This document shows, in pieces, positions 11,065-22,745 of a stretch of DNA of 64,000 nt (position 1 is its first letter; the number at the start of each line of letters is the position of its first letter). This DNA is from Strigamia acuminata. Its lineage: Eukaryota; Arthropoda; Chilopoda; Geophilomorpha; Linotaeniidae. The stretch covers positions 24,669,060 through 24,733,059 of the forward strand of contig OX442314.1 in assembly GCA_949358305.1 (NCBI GenBank), given 5' to 3'. A model generated the notes under the pieces. It was not told where the DNA came from. It saw nothing but the letters and a program-made list of their open reading frames with translations, and made no database searches. The translations under genes were made by a program, and so were the position numbers.

Positions 11065-12902
11065 TATGGCCATTACTTCTACTATGAACCATTAAAAGGA
11101 TAACATGTTTAGTGCGTTTTGTCACTGATGGCGCCACATAATATATAACCGCACTGTATTCTGGGATGACAACAGGTAACAAACATGCTTAGTTGGCAAG
11201 CAATGCATAGCATATGATTGCTGTCATCCAATCAGCGCACAGAACAAATCAATAGGAAATAACGCACGGATGTGCTTCTACGCAGGTTTCCCCACTTAAA
11301 ATAAAATGTCTTTTTTCACTTGCCTGTGTAAATTACCGTACACTTTCTCTTCCATAAACGTTATTTTAAACTGCCGCTCTTAAACAATAAATGTAACTTC
11401 AAGGCAAATTCTCTTTCTGGCAGTTCCTATGATGATAATAAAAAAAACTGTTTCTAAGTTCTTCAAACTCCAGCAAAGTATTGAAAATTTTATCAGCAAA
11501 TTTCTTCCCAAAACGTAGATAAGAGTTTTTATTATGTAAACAATAGCTTGCAGAGCAAAAATATACCCCACTTTGCAAACCATTTTTCAAGTTTCTTGCA
11601 TGATATACACAAACTGAACATAAATAACAAGTCAAAGTCAAGACGTAGAGCACAAGTCAAACATTGAAATAAGAATATAAATAATATAACAACGAATAGA
11701 AAATAGCTTTTAAAAATCAAATCACGGATCGATAAGTTTGACAGCACATGTTTGCTTTTAATCAATGGAAGATTGAAGTTTAAAAAAAAAAAAAAATCAA
11801 GTTTGGTCGTCAATGGCCTCGCTTGAGGACATCGAAAATCAATTTGGAACATGAATGAGAAAGAGAAGGAGGAAGTTGAAAATGATCATGTGCACATGAA
11901 TCGTTATGAATGAAACGATGGTGAGTTATCCACAGCTGACTAAAACTGACAGACGCATTTTCTTGCGTCACGCTTCGTTAGCGTCGCTAAACTTTTCGCT
12001 AACCGTGATTTAACGCGATATACGTATCGACAAATCCACAATATGTATCTTGGCCGTTCCAAGCGCGACCCTATCTCCTGCCACGGCGTATATTGAATCG
12101 TGCGCATCGATTTTGCAACGGTAAGCAAAACACTTTTGGATGGCACTGACATCGGGGTTACATAGCGAACTTTTATCTGGCGGTCATTCTACTGAGTCAA
12201 ACCCAAACGACCACGATAAAAGATGTGCAACGTCAACTGCAGACTATTTTACAAACCTCTTTGACCAGACAAAACCGTGCATAAAAACTTTCATAAATCG
12301 CACTTTCTCGCACATGGACAATGTGCTCATTATGCGTTTCTCCCTTTGCTGCAATTTTCAACATGGCCACCAATAAAACGCTCCGACTCCTCGTCTTTCG
12401 AAATGCTTAAATAGTGTTTGCATGTCAAATATTTCAGTTCTATTATAGAAAATAGTGGCAAATTGTTTTCTTGTAAAGAGTAGAAAATTGTGATGTTCAA
12501 ACTGCGCATGCACAGGCTCAGGACTTCTGGCTTCCTGTTTTCGTATAAAATTACTCGATTAAAGGCGATGGTGAAGGATTTTATACTTTTTTTTCACGAA
12601 ACACAGTGATCTCTTGCAATGCTAATACAATGTAACCTTAAATATTGAGCGTGTTCGCCCGAAAGAGATCAAAAGAAAAATGGGCTTCACTGCACTACGT
12701 TCATGCCACCTATTGTTCCATTTTAACAAAAGATTTCGAAAGCATTGTTGCCAGATTCAAGCCGTGTATCAACTTGGTGGAACCGTTTTGATTTTCCAAC
12801 AAAACGAGACCAATACTAATTTTCCAACATCAGTCGATACCAATACCCATATTTTTTTAAAAAAAATAATATGGAGTACTTTTTTTTAAATAAAATTATA
12901 CG
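11065..12902. other. Anonymous intergenic DNA
   Basis: No supported gene. Frames at 11380-11852 (minus) are T/F/L-rich readings of AT-rich DNA. Frames at 11940-12152 (minus) and 12140-12376 (plus) lie in a slightly more balanced composition but show no domain or splice logic. TCGCTAAAC phrases near 11985 resemble the C-type element at 50969. Confidence 0.4.
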
Positions 12903-13154
12903 TACCGTATTTTATCTATTAAGAGTCGCCCTCGAATTGTGGCCGCCCTCGAATAGTAGCCGCGGATGAGACACCAAGAATTCCGTATTTTTGCAAAAGT
13001 ACGGTATCGTTTCCGTATTTAACCTCACGAACGATGAACGTACGCTTCGTTCGTGACGTTCAGACTTCGTTTGTTACATTAAACAAATGTAACTAACGAA
13101 AAATCGAAATTGTAATTGCTGACAAAAATGGCAGTTTTGAATAAGAGCCGCGGC
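12903..13154. mobile_element. TACCGTAT-group MITE, type A copy 2 (one end lost)
   Basis: It starts TACCGTATTTTATCTATTAA and continues with GTCGCCCTCGAATTGTGGCC, the reverse orientation of copy 1. It contains the TTTGTTACATTAAACAAATG palindrome and ends at AATAAGAGCCGCGGC without the outer terminus. It preserves an uninterrupted version of the site where a piggyBac-type element has landed in copy 4 (26795-27467). Confidence 0.75.
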
Positions 13155-13940
13155 AAATTTTTTTAAAGAAAAAATTATTTTTTTTCCTGCTTTTCTTCTC
13201 CCAGTCATGATCTTGAATCGCTACAAATATTCCCCATTTACTCCAATTACTATATTTAAACCGCCAAGTGCATTCAGTCTGGTCATATATTTTATTGCTT
13301 TATCACTTCTAAAAGCACTTAGCTGAAAGATACTTACTGCATGCATACCACACAAGTTGGAGGATCTCTTTACTTATAAACATGCTTCAAGGCAGAATTG
13401 CAGTATGCTCATACCCATCATAAGTGATATGAAATATCTTTATGAAAAGTAGAATGTGTGGGTAGCTTTAGATTACATGGAATTCCTCTATTGATTTCCT
13501 CTTAGAGATTTTTGCAAATAGATTTCAGTTCAATTTCCTGCCAATCTGAAAAATTTCCTGTCTTAATAATTGCCAATAATGCAAACACAACATTTAAAAA
13601 CTTGTAATTTTTCTTTTTGAAAAATCAAATAAATATCAAACTAAAATTTTCAACTGAAATAATTGTTTTATAGAAACATTTTCATTTGATCTTTAAGATA
13701 CTTGCAACTTTCACACTTCTACAGTACTTCAAACAGTTGAGATGGGAATGAGTTAAATTAAATCTGTGGACCTAATATTAACTTTAAAGAGGTTACACCA
13801 CCACCACTAAAGGTGTTTTGGTTAAAAATTTGAATTCTAAAAGACTAAAACACTTGACTTCGCTTAACCTATGAACATTACGCTCACAGTTTTTACTATT
13901 TTTACTACTGAAGTACCTAAATTAAGACTTTAAAAATAAA
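13155..13940. other. Anonymous AT-rich intergenic DNA
   Basis: No supported gene or paired termini. Confidence 0.4.
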
Positions 13941-14611
13941 TACCATATTTCTCCGATTCTAAAGATGGGTTCACTCATGGAGTAAAGTAAAGTACCGTAT
14001 TACCCCGCTTATTGCCGCATGCCATTGGGCATGGGTTTATAACGATTTTCAAATCGCGTGCAAAAAGTCTATACCGGCATGCGGGTATAAGCTTAGAGCA
14101 AAACATACCGGTATAAGTGAAAAACTGATTGTTTGTTTTTTTTGTTTAAACAAACCCAGATGAATAATTATGTTAAAATTTAGGCCTAAAATTTAAGTGT
14201 TCTTGATATTCTGAAGATTACTACTAAATTTGTAAAAAAAAATTATAGAAATTTAGGCTAATTTCCTACATCTTGGACATCTAAATATGCGTTTTAAGCA
14301 TGCTTTGCGCTCAAAATTAATAAAAAAAAACTGTACTCACTCACACCGGTATGCCGTTAAAAACGGGGTTCATCAGCATGCTGATAATACTCGCTCTATA
14401 TCGACATGCAGCAATAAGTGCGATAATACGGTAAACAATAAAGAAGTAGAAGTAAAGTAACGCAAGTATGTTCACACTTGTTTGAAGTTGAAGTAAGACG
14501 TACACTATAATTTCAGTTCCACCAACAGAGAAAAAACTTTCCAAGATGCACCCCGTTTTTAGAGATGTTTATATGGGGGAAAACAGTTCTTAGAATTGAA
14601 GAAATACGGTA
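13941..14611. mobile_element. TACCGTAT-group element, type H, hosting a nested type B element
   Basis: The left end TACCATATTTCTCCGATTCT pairs with the right end, reversed as TACCGTATTTCTTCAATTCT. The direct repeat AATAAA lies immediately outside both ends and may be a target duplication, although it is low complexity. The element's interior phrase CACCCCGTTTTTAGAGATGT recurs at 8226-8277. It is interrupted at 13993-14433 by the type B element, so type H was present first here. Confidence 0.6.
13993..14433. mobile_element. TACCGTAT-group MITE, type B copy 1
   Basis: The left end TACCGTATTACCCCGCTTAT pairs with a right end that reads TACCGTATTATCGCACTTAT when reversed. Internal inverted phrases are TATACCGGCATGCGGGTATA and ACACCGGTATGCCG. 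It shares its interior with 50725-51424. No clear target duplication is visible. Confidence 0.75.
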
Positions 14612-15100
14612 AATAAAAACAAGTTGGATGCATCAAATTCCCATGTTCTAGGAAATTCTAATAAAAATTCATTTTAGGATTAACTTCACTTCAATCTCAA
14701 TCTCAGTCTCATCTCGTTTATTTTGTATTGTACTAATACCAAACAGACAATTTTTAGCAATTTTAATTAGCCTATTAATATTCCACATACTTGACAAGTA
14801 ATAACTTAAATAATGCCAAACTTATTTTCTCCCCGCCACGTCATAAACCCTTTATCCGCTGTTTCATCACAATCGCAATTCAATTTTCTCCATACAATGA
14901 AATGATGTACAAGCAAAAAAAAAAAAAAAAAACAAATGAAAATTTTAAGAAGAACATGCAATATGTTTGAAAATGCATCACAAATAAAAAAAATTAACAT
15001 TTTTTTCCCGTCACGATACCAAATGCACACTATTTTTTTCACTTTTGAAGAGAAAGAAAAAAAAATTAAATTTATATGTATTTTTTTTTCCATCTTGCAG
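14612..15100. other. Sequence upstream of the receptor gene
   Basis: AT-rich with a poly-A run at 14915-14931. The last part, TTTTTTTTTCCATCTTGCAG (ending at 15100), is a strong splice acceptor on the plus strand. This places the 3' end of an intron here, so the transcription start of the receptor gene lies further upstream and was not located. Confidence 0.5.
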
Positions 15101-15158
15101 CGCAAAAAAACCTATTTTATTTATGGTGCTGATCTAAAACGTGCATCGTCATAGAACC
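15101..15158 (+). other. 5' UTR segment of the receptor gene
   Basis: This is the stretch between the acceptor CAG at 15098-15100 and the start codon. The start context AGAACCATGG has purine at -3 (the A of ACC) and G at +4, a favourable animal start. An in-frame upstream GTG at 15141 would lengthen the product, but ATG at 15159 directly precedes a good signal peptide, so I prefer it. Confidence 0.6.
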
Positions 15159-15336
15159 ATGGCAACAGGATGTTGGAGAACCATCTCGCTCGTGATGTCG
15201 CTCGTTTGTTGCGTTGGTAACGCGTGTCGAATCTCCGAGTTCTTTTGCGACAACGGTCAATGCACAGGCCTTGATCGTTTCTGCGACGGGCGGAACGACT
15301 GTGGAGACAAGAGCGACGAACCTCGCCAATGTACCC
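15159..15336 (+). CDS. culd: CULD-like CUB/LDLa receptor, coding exon 1
   Basis: This first coding exon encodes residues 1-59 plus one base of codon 60. Residues 1-22 form a signal peptide (hydrophobic ISLVMSLVCCVG core). Residues 23-58 form a textbook LDL-receptor class A repeat with six cysteines and the calcium-binding acidic cluster (RFCDGRNDCGDKSDE). The exon ends at ACCC|GTAAGT (donor at 15337), phase 1. The next exon starts CTCCAG|GTTGC at 18211 and restores the frame as an Arg codon, so the junction is internally consistent. Exon 2 carries the rest of the protein. The LDLa repeat probably binds an extracellular ligand; the ligand is unknown. Confidence 0.85.
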
Positions 15337-15819
15337 GTAAGTTGCTCATTTAATATTCTATATTTTAACCAACTTGTGCTGGGATAACGCACAATTCCAA
15401 AGAAAATAAAAATAATAAACATCACAAAATTCACCGTCCCCCGCAGAAAATAAAAATATATATGTATACACTTTTCAAAAATTGTCTGCCACGGCCATCG
15501 CTGTGATATTTCCCAATAGATGGAGGTGAAGCTCTGTACAACTGGCAGCCATTACAACATCGCCAGCGACAAAATTCGGAATTCAAAATTCTGCTTTAGA
15601 TAAATTGAGGTGAATTTTATACCCAAAGAAACTATTCTTTGCGTGTTTATGCACTTGTCAGATGCAGGCCCGACTCCGGCTTCAGTCGTAGCCATCTTTA
15701 TTTCACTCCAACGATCACCAATGGTCGTCCCACACATCCAATTATTCTTTTCAATGTAAAAATACGTCTTTCTCCGCGTTAGCCGAGTAACACACATGCA
15801 ACGAATTCGACAACGAAAA

Positions 15820-16551
15820 TACCGTATTTTATCGATTAAGAGCTGCGGCTCTTATTCAAAACTGCCATTTTTGTCAGCAATTACAATAGAGAGTTTGCAG
15901 GATGCATTTTTCCCTTACAGTTAAAGACTATACGGTATGAAAATAGTGTAAGGGGAAAATGATAAATTAAGTTTTTGCGGGCTTCACTTTTCCCTTATCA
16001 CTACACTATTTCAGCCAACTACTGACAGTTAGTAATTTTGGACCTAAAAATTCAATTTGGGGACGTAAATGTGCAAATTTCTGCATAAAATTCCATTATT
16101 ATGCCTAAAAAGTATGGTTTTGGGCTTAAAATTCAAGTTAGGGCCTCACTTATCATTCAATCTATGTACCTATGACTGTGATGTGTTTAATCGAGACAAC
16201 AAAATATTCGCCATTTGCAATAGGCGGAGCTAACAATATAGTGTTCTCAATTCTGATTGGCTGCGCTATATTTTAATTTAGTGTTGAAGATTTTTCCCTT
16301 ATGATATGGCACTAAAATAGTGTAACATGGCACAAAATAAAGGAAAAATGCATCCCGCAAACTCTCTATTTTCGGTTTTTTCGTTTGTTACATTTGTTTA
16401 ATGTAACAAACGAAGTCTGAACGACACGAAGGTTAAATACGGAAACAATACCGTACTTTTGCAAAAATACGGTAATCTTAGTGTCTTAGCTGCGGCTACT
16501 ATTCGAGGGCGGCTGCAATTCGAGGACGACTCTTAATCGGTAAAATACGGT
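15820..16551. mobile_element. TACCGTAT-group MITE, type A copy 3, split by a nested MITE
   Basis: Both termini are present: TACCGTATTTTATCGATTAA on the left and, reversed, ACCGTATTTTACCGATTAAG on the right. Inside lies GTTACATTTGTTTAATGTAAC. The element is interrupted at AATTACAATA|TTTTCGG by the 478-bp element at 15889-16366. Removing that insert and one TA gives a sequence matching the uninterrupted copy at 41140-41396. Confidence 0.85.
15889..16366. mobile_element. TA-target MITE (GAGAGTTTGC family), copy 1, nested in type A
   Basis: The inverted ends GAGAGTTTGCAGGATGCATT and, reversed, GAGAGTTTGCGGGATGCATT are flanked by TA at 15887-15888 and 16367-16368. The interior is non-coding and matches, in opposite orientation, 37121-37610. 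TA duplication plus long inverted ends indicates Tc1/mariner-type mobilisation; the helper transposase is not in the window. Confidence 0.88.
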
Positions 16552-17307
16552 TCATTTAATTTTTTTTTTCCAAGTACAAATTTAACCAAAAATTTTTACA
16601 AATCAAATAGTAAATTATCAAACACAAAGTCAGAAATCCATAATTTTAATATTTAGGCTATTTCTATTTATTTAAAATTCTTTGTGTGTTGAAAAGTAGA
16701 AAGTAAAATTGAATGAAAACGCAGCGAATTGAAAAAAGCCAGTAATGAAACAGTCCAATCAATAAATTATATTAAATGAGAAATTTACAGACTTTCTCCA
16801 TCTCCCCATCGTTACGGACATCATCTTTTTCTTCTCGTGTTTGCATTGGGGAATTATTAATTCAATCCTGCTCATCTCATCTGCATTCAAATTCCATGAA
16901 TATTTATGCGGTGTGACGCTCCGTGTGTAACAAAAGAATGAAGCATATTTAAATAATAATGTTCCTTGTTTGCAATCGATGCCGACTCACGGTGATTAAC
17001 CGAGTTATCGACTTCCTCCGACATTTTGATCGACAATTTCAAACTGGCGCGAGAACAAAGCGCCGATCGACATCAAGAGAAAAGCTTAATTAAAGCGAGA
17101 ATCGCAATCAGGCAACCTGGTCCGGGCAAATAGTCCCGAGAGACACCAACACAAGGACGAAGCAATGGAATAGCACCTCATGCACAAAACACGCCGTACG
17201 AACAAGGAGAAATTAAATTAACCAAAACTCGCATAGAAAATAACGAGTGCAAAATTTTAAAAGTTAAAAACGCACCATGAATATAATATCGCACAATTAA
17301 ATAAAAG

Positions 17308-17455
17308 TCGAACCTTACTATAACAAATTCCTCGTTGTAACCAATTTCTGATTTCAAATAGTACGTTGCCTGCTCTATTTCTCCTCCAATTATAAATCAT
17401 TTCACTATAACAAATTCTCGTTATTATGAACTTTTCGTAATAGTGAGGTTCAACC
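17308..17455. mobile_element. Degraded pogo/Tigger-like MITE
   Basis: The left phrase GTCGAACCTTACTATAACAA is mirrored on the right by GTAATAGTGAGGTTCAACC. The theme (GAACCT..CTATAACAAATTC) is like Tigger ends. The outer CAG and TA are no longer visible. Confidence 0.45.
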
Positions 17456-17469
17456 TTGTAGCGTAAATG

Positions 17470-17760
17470 CTCTCATATAACACCCGCGTTCTATTGACAA
17501 AACCCAGAGTCTCCCGCATTCGTAATGATTGATTAGGCGATAATTAAAACAGATTTTCATAATTAAAATAGATTTTCAATCACAAAAAGTCGATTTTTAC
17601 ACATAAAAAGTACATTTTGCACCTAAAATGCATTTCTGGCATTTAAATAGATTTTTGGACTGAAAAAAAATGCATTTTTGCACTTTCCAGCCGCGTTGTA
17701 CAAGATACCGCGTTCAATAAGCATCCCGCGCTCAATAGGAGCCATTTACGATAGTTCGTG
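17470..17760. repeat. Q-like repeat remnant with internal degenerate repeats
   Basis: ACACCCGCGTTCTATTGAC on the left and CCGCGCTCAATAGGAGCC on the right are in rough inverted arrangement. Between them lie several imperfect units such as ATTAAAATAGATTTTCA and CACATAAAAAGTACATTTTG. The plan matches the Q element at 3511-4210, with GC-rich ends around an A/T minisatellite. Boundaries are uncertain. Confidence 0.35.
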
Positions 17761-18210
17761 CCCGAATAAAATATAATCTTTCACCAGTAAAAGAATCATC
17801 TTTCCCTGATGGATTTCAATCTCTCTACTGTGTTTTCAACGATGAATCAATTTTATCTCCCATACTTTCTTCTTTGAAAATCAGCCCCAGCCCATCACAT
17901 TTTCTCTTCCCTGCAATGCATTTTGTTTAAACCCAACAGAGGTGAAATCTGAAATGGCAGCATCTTCAATGGCGACGAATTCCCCTGATTTGCTGCGAAG
18001 TGAAAAGAGCAACTACATTATTTCTCCTTTCATTCTCTAAAATGCAAACCCAGCTTTAGACATTCCCAAGCGTCGTTCCACGACACCCTTAGTGAAAGAC
18101 ACCAGCTGCCACACACAGCAACAAACTAATTCCATCTCATAATTGCCATTTGTGGTGCAATTCTCTCAGCATTGATTTATCGCTAATTACTCTTTTTATT
18201 TCTTCTCCAG

Positions 18211-20825
18211 GTTGCAATCGCACATACTACGGCGATCGGCACAAGACATACACAATCGACATTGCCAAACCGCGGCAAGACAAGCTCCCCTACTACTGCG
18301 CACTCACTTTCATCGCAGGCGGCGGCGAACTGGGCGACATCGTCGAACTATCATTTGAGAAATTCAACATGGGTCGACTCGGATCCCACTTCAAAGACGG
18401 CTGCACCGCGGCCTACGTGCAGATCATCGAAAACAACCGTTCTCTGCACAGTGCCGGCGCATGGTGTGGACAAGGAATCCGCTGGAATGTTTACTACAGC
18501 GAAAGTAGCAACGTGACCGTGGTTTTGGTGGCCACAAACCTGACCGACGACGCCAACAGTCCTCCGTTCGAATTCAAAGTCAACTATCGATTCCTATCTC
18601 GGCTGGACGCCGTCACCAGGTACGGACTGGCAAACAGCATGCACCATCGAGGGGAACTCATCCCGGGAACGGTGTGTGACCGCAGTTACCACGACTGCGA
18701 CTCGCAAATCTGTCGCGTCCAAAGCCCCAACTTCCCCGGCATTTACCCCAGGAACGTCACCTGCTACTACCACATCACGCAGATAACTGTGCCCGAGAAC
18801 AAATACGCCATGATAGCAGTTTCGCAGCGAAACGAAGAGAAACTCAAAGTGAAGACGTCCCAAGCCCCGCACGAGAAGTACGGCGGCCCGTTCGGCTTCC
18901 AGCGATCCGGTTTGTGGTACGGCGAAGAGTGCCAGCACGACTACGTCAAAGTCTACGACGGCGCCACGACCAACGACCCTCTGTGGCTCAAGTTCTGTCG
19001 TTCGGGGCCACTCCCGGAAATCATCTCGAGCGGTTCGGAAATGCTGCTCGAATTCCACTCGATTCCCTACGACCACCCCGAGCTGCACAGTTTTGAATTA
19101 AACGTGGACGTTCGTTTCATCCCCGAAGACTCGTTGGGCACTCGAATGGTTGATCACAAATGTGATTGGGTGATCAACAGCGAGCAAGCGCGTCACGGGG
19201 CTTTGTTCAGCTTGCAGCATTCCGCCCCGCCAGGTACCAAGTGTTCTTACCATTTAAGGGGAAACGAGCACGACATAATCTGGCTATATTTTGTCTACTT
19301 CTATGCGGAGACTCGCAGAGACAACAACGACGACCACCACGTAATCAGAATCGAATTATTCAACGGGCTAACGAACAACAGCACGGACAATGCGAGCTCA
19401 AACACGTTTTTAGACACGGCTCTCGGTGAAAAGGTTCCTCGAATATGCGCTCACGCGAGAAATTACCCAGACTACATTCCAGTCCGTCCATGCAAGTTAC
19501 CGGAAGAGAGCTACTTGTCGACTCAACCGGAAATGTTTCTTCGTTACAGGATAATGGAAGGCGCGCGCTTAGATTTCGTGCGATTCGTTGCTCGCTACGA
19601 GTTCGTGGACACTTTCCAGCACGGGAACCCCGTCGCGGGCAGCGATTGCGACCGCATTTTCAGCGGAGAGCATTTGCGCAACGGCCGCTTCGCTTCGCCT
19701 CGAAACGTGTTCCTTTTCGGCCGAGGTGGTCACCCGAATTTGACGTGCACGTACACCTTCGTGGCCCGGCCGTCCGAGCGCGTTCGCATCACACTGCGCC
19801 GAATGAAAACCGGCCGCGGTCAATGCACCAACGAATACAACCTGGACACGCGGCGCTACACGTGTCACCACGAGACGGACCAATCCCTCACGGAAATGCA
19901 CTTGACCCAGTACATGTGGGGCGAAATCGCCATCCCCCTGGCGTGCATTTGCGAGGTCCACGCGCCCATAGACATCGAAACAGTGAGCTCCAAGTTGAAA
20001 ATCACTTTCTCGCTCTCAAACATGAACTCCAAAGAGGATTTCAACGACTACTTCTTCGAGGCCGACTACGAATTCGTGCCCTACTCGGACTGCAGCACCG
20101 GGCACTACATGGCCGGCATGAGCGGCGAAATCCAAATCCAATCGACCGAGCAACGCCGTGGTCTCACCTACGCGCCGAAATGCCCGTGGTTCATCGACGC
20201 AACCAACGACAAATACATCTACTTGCGCATCCACGGCATAACCGAGCTGGAGGAATGCCGCACGACAAACCGCATCGCGGTCTTCAGCCCGGGCGAAATG
20301 GACCCGATGGCCGTCGTGTGCCCGGGCGACCCCGACACGTCGGGCTCGGTCGAGGTGTTCTCCAAAGCGTGGAACAAATCCGTCAAATCCCTGAGCAAAC
20401 TCCATCACCACTCCACCTCGGCCACCAACAACAACCTCATAGTGGAGTTCATTGCCAACGAGCCGGGTTCGTACGCGGCCAAATGGCTCAAACTAGCAAA
20501 GCAAACAGGCGTCAAAGTGGTAGGTAAAGCAGCTTATCAAGACGAATGTGCCCATGTTTGTCCAGAGCTCAACGCGTGCATCAGTTCCAGGCTGTGGTGC
20601 GACGGCAAAACGCACTGTCCTTCGGGTATTGACGAAGCCGAAGAGAACTGCCAACGCCATCAATTCCCGTGGCTCTACGTGGGCGTGGGCGGAGGGTTCG
20701 GTGCCTTCATCATAGTCATTGTCATCGTTGCCTTAGCCCGGCGCAAGAGGGAGACAACAGCTCAAAAGGGCCATCCAGTGCCCACCGATGATGTATCCAT
20801 AGACGGCAAAGAGAGCGAGTGCTGA
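18211..20825 (+). CDS. culd: CULD-like CUB/LDLa receptor, coding exon 2 (to stop)
   Basis: This exon encodes residues 60-930, ending TGA. In order it holds: a first CUB-like module (about 61-170); a canonical CUB (about 214-361) with CRVQSPNFPGIYPRNVTC and HDYVKVYDG, the latter resembling calcium-site CUBs; three further divergent CUB-like modules (about 376-525, 538-682, 687-824), each opening with Cys; a second LDLa-type repeat (839-873, RLWCDGKTHCPSGIDE) in which some calcium ligands differ; a membrane helix (about 880-898, VGVGGGFGAFIIVIVIVAL); and a basic stop-transfer ARRKR with a tail of about 30 residues. Many N-glycosylation sites (NRT, NVT, NLT, NNST) fit an ectodomain. Domain order and length resemble insect CULD, a photoreceptor membrane protein reported to act in rhodopsin/TRPL endocytosis; that name is recalled, not searched. 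Codon use is markedly GC-richer than the flanking DNA. Confidence 0.85.
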
Positions 20826-21093
20826 CATGAGGACTCGGCTCACAGCTATGTGAGCACTATACAAATGACTGAGAGGATTTATTATAATTTGCCTCACACT
20901 TGAGGCGGAGCAATAAGCTGCAACACAGGTGCAATTTTAGTGAGTTATATAGAGATGGATTACTCCTGTGGTCAGATATGAGCAAACTAGAAGAGAAACA
21001 CATTGATTAAGTGCACTGCGAGTGAAGAGGAGGCTTTTTCATCAGAGAATCCCCATTTCCCTCCCTCTTCTTCTTTACTTTTCTTTCTTTAAG

Positions 21094-21099
21094 AATAAA
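21094..21099 (+). terminator. Candidate poly(A) signal AATAAA
   Basis: AATAAA lies 268 bases after the receptor stop codon, in a pyrimidine-rich context followed by GGTCTCTTTGTGGGT, a GT-rich downstream element. It is the first good signal after the stop. Later AATAAA motifs could also be used. Confidence 0.5.
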
Positions 21100-21150
21100 G
21101 GGTCTCTTTGTGGGTACAATGAGTTACGATCCATTCCTCAGTCGACCAGC

Positions 21151-21178
21151 TCTCTCTCTCTCTCTCTGTGTGTGTGGT
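21151..21178. repeat. (TC)n(TG)n microsatellite
   Basis: About eight CT units run directly into about five GT units in the putative 3' UTR or downstream flank. Confidence 0.85.
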
Positions 21179-22607
21179 GGAAGGAGCAAGTTTATTGATT
21201 CGAATAGCTCCAGACTTTCTTTCCTATCTTCCCTTTAGAGTAACGACTTGGCATCCAAATCGAGCCACCTGTGTGTCTAGGAGATTCTCACGCCCTCTGT
21301 AGGGAAAAGTAGACGATAAAATTAAAGAAAGACTGCTCTCTGTACGACCGTTCTAATGGAACAACAACGCATTTCCAACGTCGCCAAATAGAACCATTCA
21401 AAACCGACGCCGACTGCTGCAATTACATCTTCTCCTCGAGCCCCGTTGCAAAATATTCACACAAGTCACGCCCTCTTTCTGCTTATTCAAACGACACAGG
21501 TGCAACCAAACAAAAACTTCAAATCTGAATCTTATATATCAAGTGTGAACTTAAACTTTAAACGGGCGAACACTTGCATTTGTATAAAATTTCCCTTTCC
21601 ATTTATTTTTTTTTCTCTTTTCTTCATTTTTTTTTTAACCAAAAACTTGAACAAGTGTGTTGTATATTGTTAAATGAGCGTTCTGTACAAAAAAAAAAGG
21701 TTTGAGGAACTTTGCGAAATAAGTGAATATACCATGCAACTCTAACTTCTGATTAAGTCGCCTTGTTACTTCGCATTAAGATACGAAAAATAAGTCCCCA
21801 AAGATGTTTGTTCAAGCGCCTTTTGTTTGTGCTTCAACAATTCTGAAACAGACAGACAAACAAGAAGAAAACGCCAAGACGCGCTCGAGTCTGCAAAATT
21901 CAATTGGTGTAAATAAAAGTACATTTACAATTGTAAACATTTTTTTAAATTAATAAAATGCAACATTGGAATAAAAATTAATTTAATTTTTTAAATTACT
22001 AACTGTATTTTCATTAAATCTGGATTAATATTACGGGGACATAAATTTTAACGTTTAACTTTCCAACACTTTAGATTATTTGAATTCGAATTGCAAATAC
22101 ATTTCACAGAAAAACAATATAACCGTTAAAAAAAATTCATTCGAAACAAACTAAAAGAATGTAGCATGTAGTGTTTAATTAATCCACTCTATTCCAGTTG
22201 ATTGTTCGTAATTGTTTCTGTCAGATCCAGCAGTTCTCCAACAACTTATCAAATAAAAGGTAAGTAAATAAAATGCATTTATATCCTAAAACTAATAAAA
22301 ATGAGGCACACTATCTTTTTTTTTTATTTATCTTAATCCATTTTGCTCATTTGAGTTTGTATTTTGGAGTAGCTGCATTCAAAATGTCATTAAGTAGACT
22401 ATCTAAATGCATATTTTAGACAGCCGTTTAAACAAAAATTTGCTTAAAGGTTGTTGAACTGCAATAGTTTTTAAAATACTCAGAAAGTCTGTTTATTTTG
22501 TTGTTTAAATTTAAATAATGTGCGCATGCCCACAACCAGTTCCAGTAAATTGACGGCATTTTTTAAAAGTTAGATCGAGACAATCCTCTGTTAAACTGAC
22601 TAGATTA

Positions 22608-22745
22608 GGAATTCTCAAACTTTGTAACATTACGGCACACATTTTACAAAGGCAATCTATCGCGACCCACTTCATCATTATTTCAGTGATACATATTGAC
22701 TATTGCTATTGCGCCCCACCAAAAATCAGCTCGCCGCCCACCAGT
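22608..22745. mobile_element. Decayed hAT-type element, related to 46686-46994
   Basis: TTCTCAAACTTTG near the left recalls hAT ends. The stretch TGCGCCCCACCAAAAATCAG followed by CTCGCCGCCCACCAGTG is the reverse complement of the left interior of the 46686 element. The right terminus is lost. Confidence 0.5.

Larger units (their letters stand above)
15337..18210 (+). other. Phase-1 intron of the receptor gene
   Basis: The intron begins GTAAGT and ends in a pyrimidine-rich TTTTTATTTCTTCTCCAG. It carries a type A MITE with a nested TA-type MITE (15820-16551), a pogo-like remnant (17308-17455) and a Q-like remnant (about 17470-17760). The remainder is anonymous. Confidence 0.8.
20826..22600 (+). 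other. 3' UTR and downstream flank of the receptor gene
   Basis: No coding frame is supported. A TC/TG microsatellite lies at 21151-21178. Candidate poly(A) signals are at 21094-21099 and near 21912 (GTAAATAAAAG). Beyond about 21950 the sequence is AT-rich and anonymous. At 22365-22520 AGTAGCTGCATTCAAAATGTC resembles the ends of the GCATTC group (compare 31317 and 36979). Confidence 0.5.

Noticed and set aside
19445-20527. 360-codon plus frame overlapping the receptor exon
   Set aside because: Arg/His-rich shifted-frame shadow of the receptor coding sequence, which is explained by its real frame. The same applies to the minus frames at 18594-19088, 19569-19961 and 20016-20411.
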